Origin: an uncultured Phascolarctobacterium sp.
GTDB lineage: Bacteria; Bacillota; Negativicutes; Acidaminococcales; Acidaminococcaceae
Length of the DNA stretch: 39,452 nt
NCBI GenBank assembly: GCA_905207485.1
Contig: CAJLLL010000012.1
Coordinates: forward strand, 1 to 39,452
Direction of reading: 5' to 3'
Positions 39,235 to 39,452 of this stretch are shown here, piece after piece (the stretch's first letter is position 1; each line of letters begins with the position of its first letter). The position numbers and the translations under genes were made by a program. The notes beneath the pieces were generated by a model. It was not told the origin of the DNA. It saw nothing but the letters and a program-made list of their open reading frames with translations, and made no database searches.

Positions 39235-39299
39235 GATAAACGCCTCCTGTTTAACTTTTATACTTTATTTTTACTTTGAATTAATTTATATTTATTTTA

Positions 39300-39328
39300 A
39301 TTTTAGCATATTATATCTCTTTATACAA
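39300..39328 (-). promoter_or_regulatory. Autotransporter promoter
   Basis: TTGTAT, 17-base spacer, TAAAAT on the minus strand, about 60 bases before the ATG at 39234. The rest of 39235-39452 is AT-rich with no gene seen. Confidence 0.65.
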
Positions 39329-39452
39329 GGGCTGATATTTACACTTAAGGCTATCAGTTTAAATAATTGTAAATGTTGTTTAAATAAATTTAAGCAGTTT
39401 AATAAGGTTTTATATTGTAATAAAAATATTACTTTCATATAATCTGAAAATA

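Overview
The window is chromosomal DNA from a Gram-negative member of the Firmicutes. My best guess is the class Negativicutes, close to Acidaminococcaceae/Phascolarctobacterium; this is inferred from gene content and order, not from a database search. Two signals sit side by side. The first is typical Firmicutes gene clusters: ctsR-clpC-radA, yacL-ispD/F-gltX-cysS-mrnC, ispE-glmU-prs-pth, a T-box leader, SigA-type promoters and strong GGAGG ribosome sites. The second is outer-membrane hardware: an RND efflux pump and an autotransporter with a C-terminal barrel ending in phenylalanine.

Layout. 1-7125 (minus): a dense information-processing and isoprenoid operon running yacL-like PIN/TRAM gene, fused ispDF, gltX, cysS, mrnC, thyX, rlmB (rlmB is cut by the left edge). 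7234-7716: carD with two tandem promoters. 7883-12346 (minus): ctsR-clpC-radA, in which ClpC carries an N-terminal McsA-like zinc finger and mcsB is absent. 12482-15399 (minus): a YddA/SbmA-like ABC exporter followed by an FprA-type diiron flavoprotein. 15582-19902 (minus): RND pump (adaptor lipoprotein plus inner-membrane transporter). 20111-21445: a secreted protein of unknown role.

21662-24291 (plus): a NitT/TauT-type ABC importer (lipoprotein, ATPase, permease), then an aspartate aminotransferase gene at 24404-25597. 25641-25996: a compact convergent locus that looks like a type I toxin-antitoxin module (32-residue membrane peptide plus antisense RNA). 26042-27367 (minus): a MATE exporter behind a terminator/anti-terminator leader. 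27658-29037 (minus): a BASS-family transporter under T-box control. 29157-33838 (minus): ispE-gntR-glmU-prs-pth. 34050-36335 (plus): YitT-family protein, EamA exporter and a DUF523/TudS-like protein, translationally linked.

36474-39328 (minus): an autotransporter gene whose signal-peptide region is interrupted by a run of seven G (C7 on the coding strand) that puts the reading frame out by one base, most simply read as a phase-variable gene in the OFF state (or a base-calling error). It is followed by a small helix-turn-helix gene and a 159-bp direct repeat of the autotransporter 3' end. No tRNA, rRNA, CRISPR array, insertion sequence or prophage was seen.

The items most worth a second look are the G7 switch with its duplicated tail, the type I toxin-antitoxin module, the McsA-finger/ClpC fusion, the T-box-controlled BASS transporter and the MATE attenuator.
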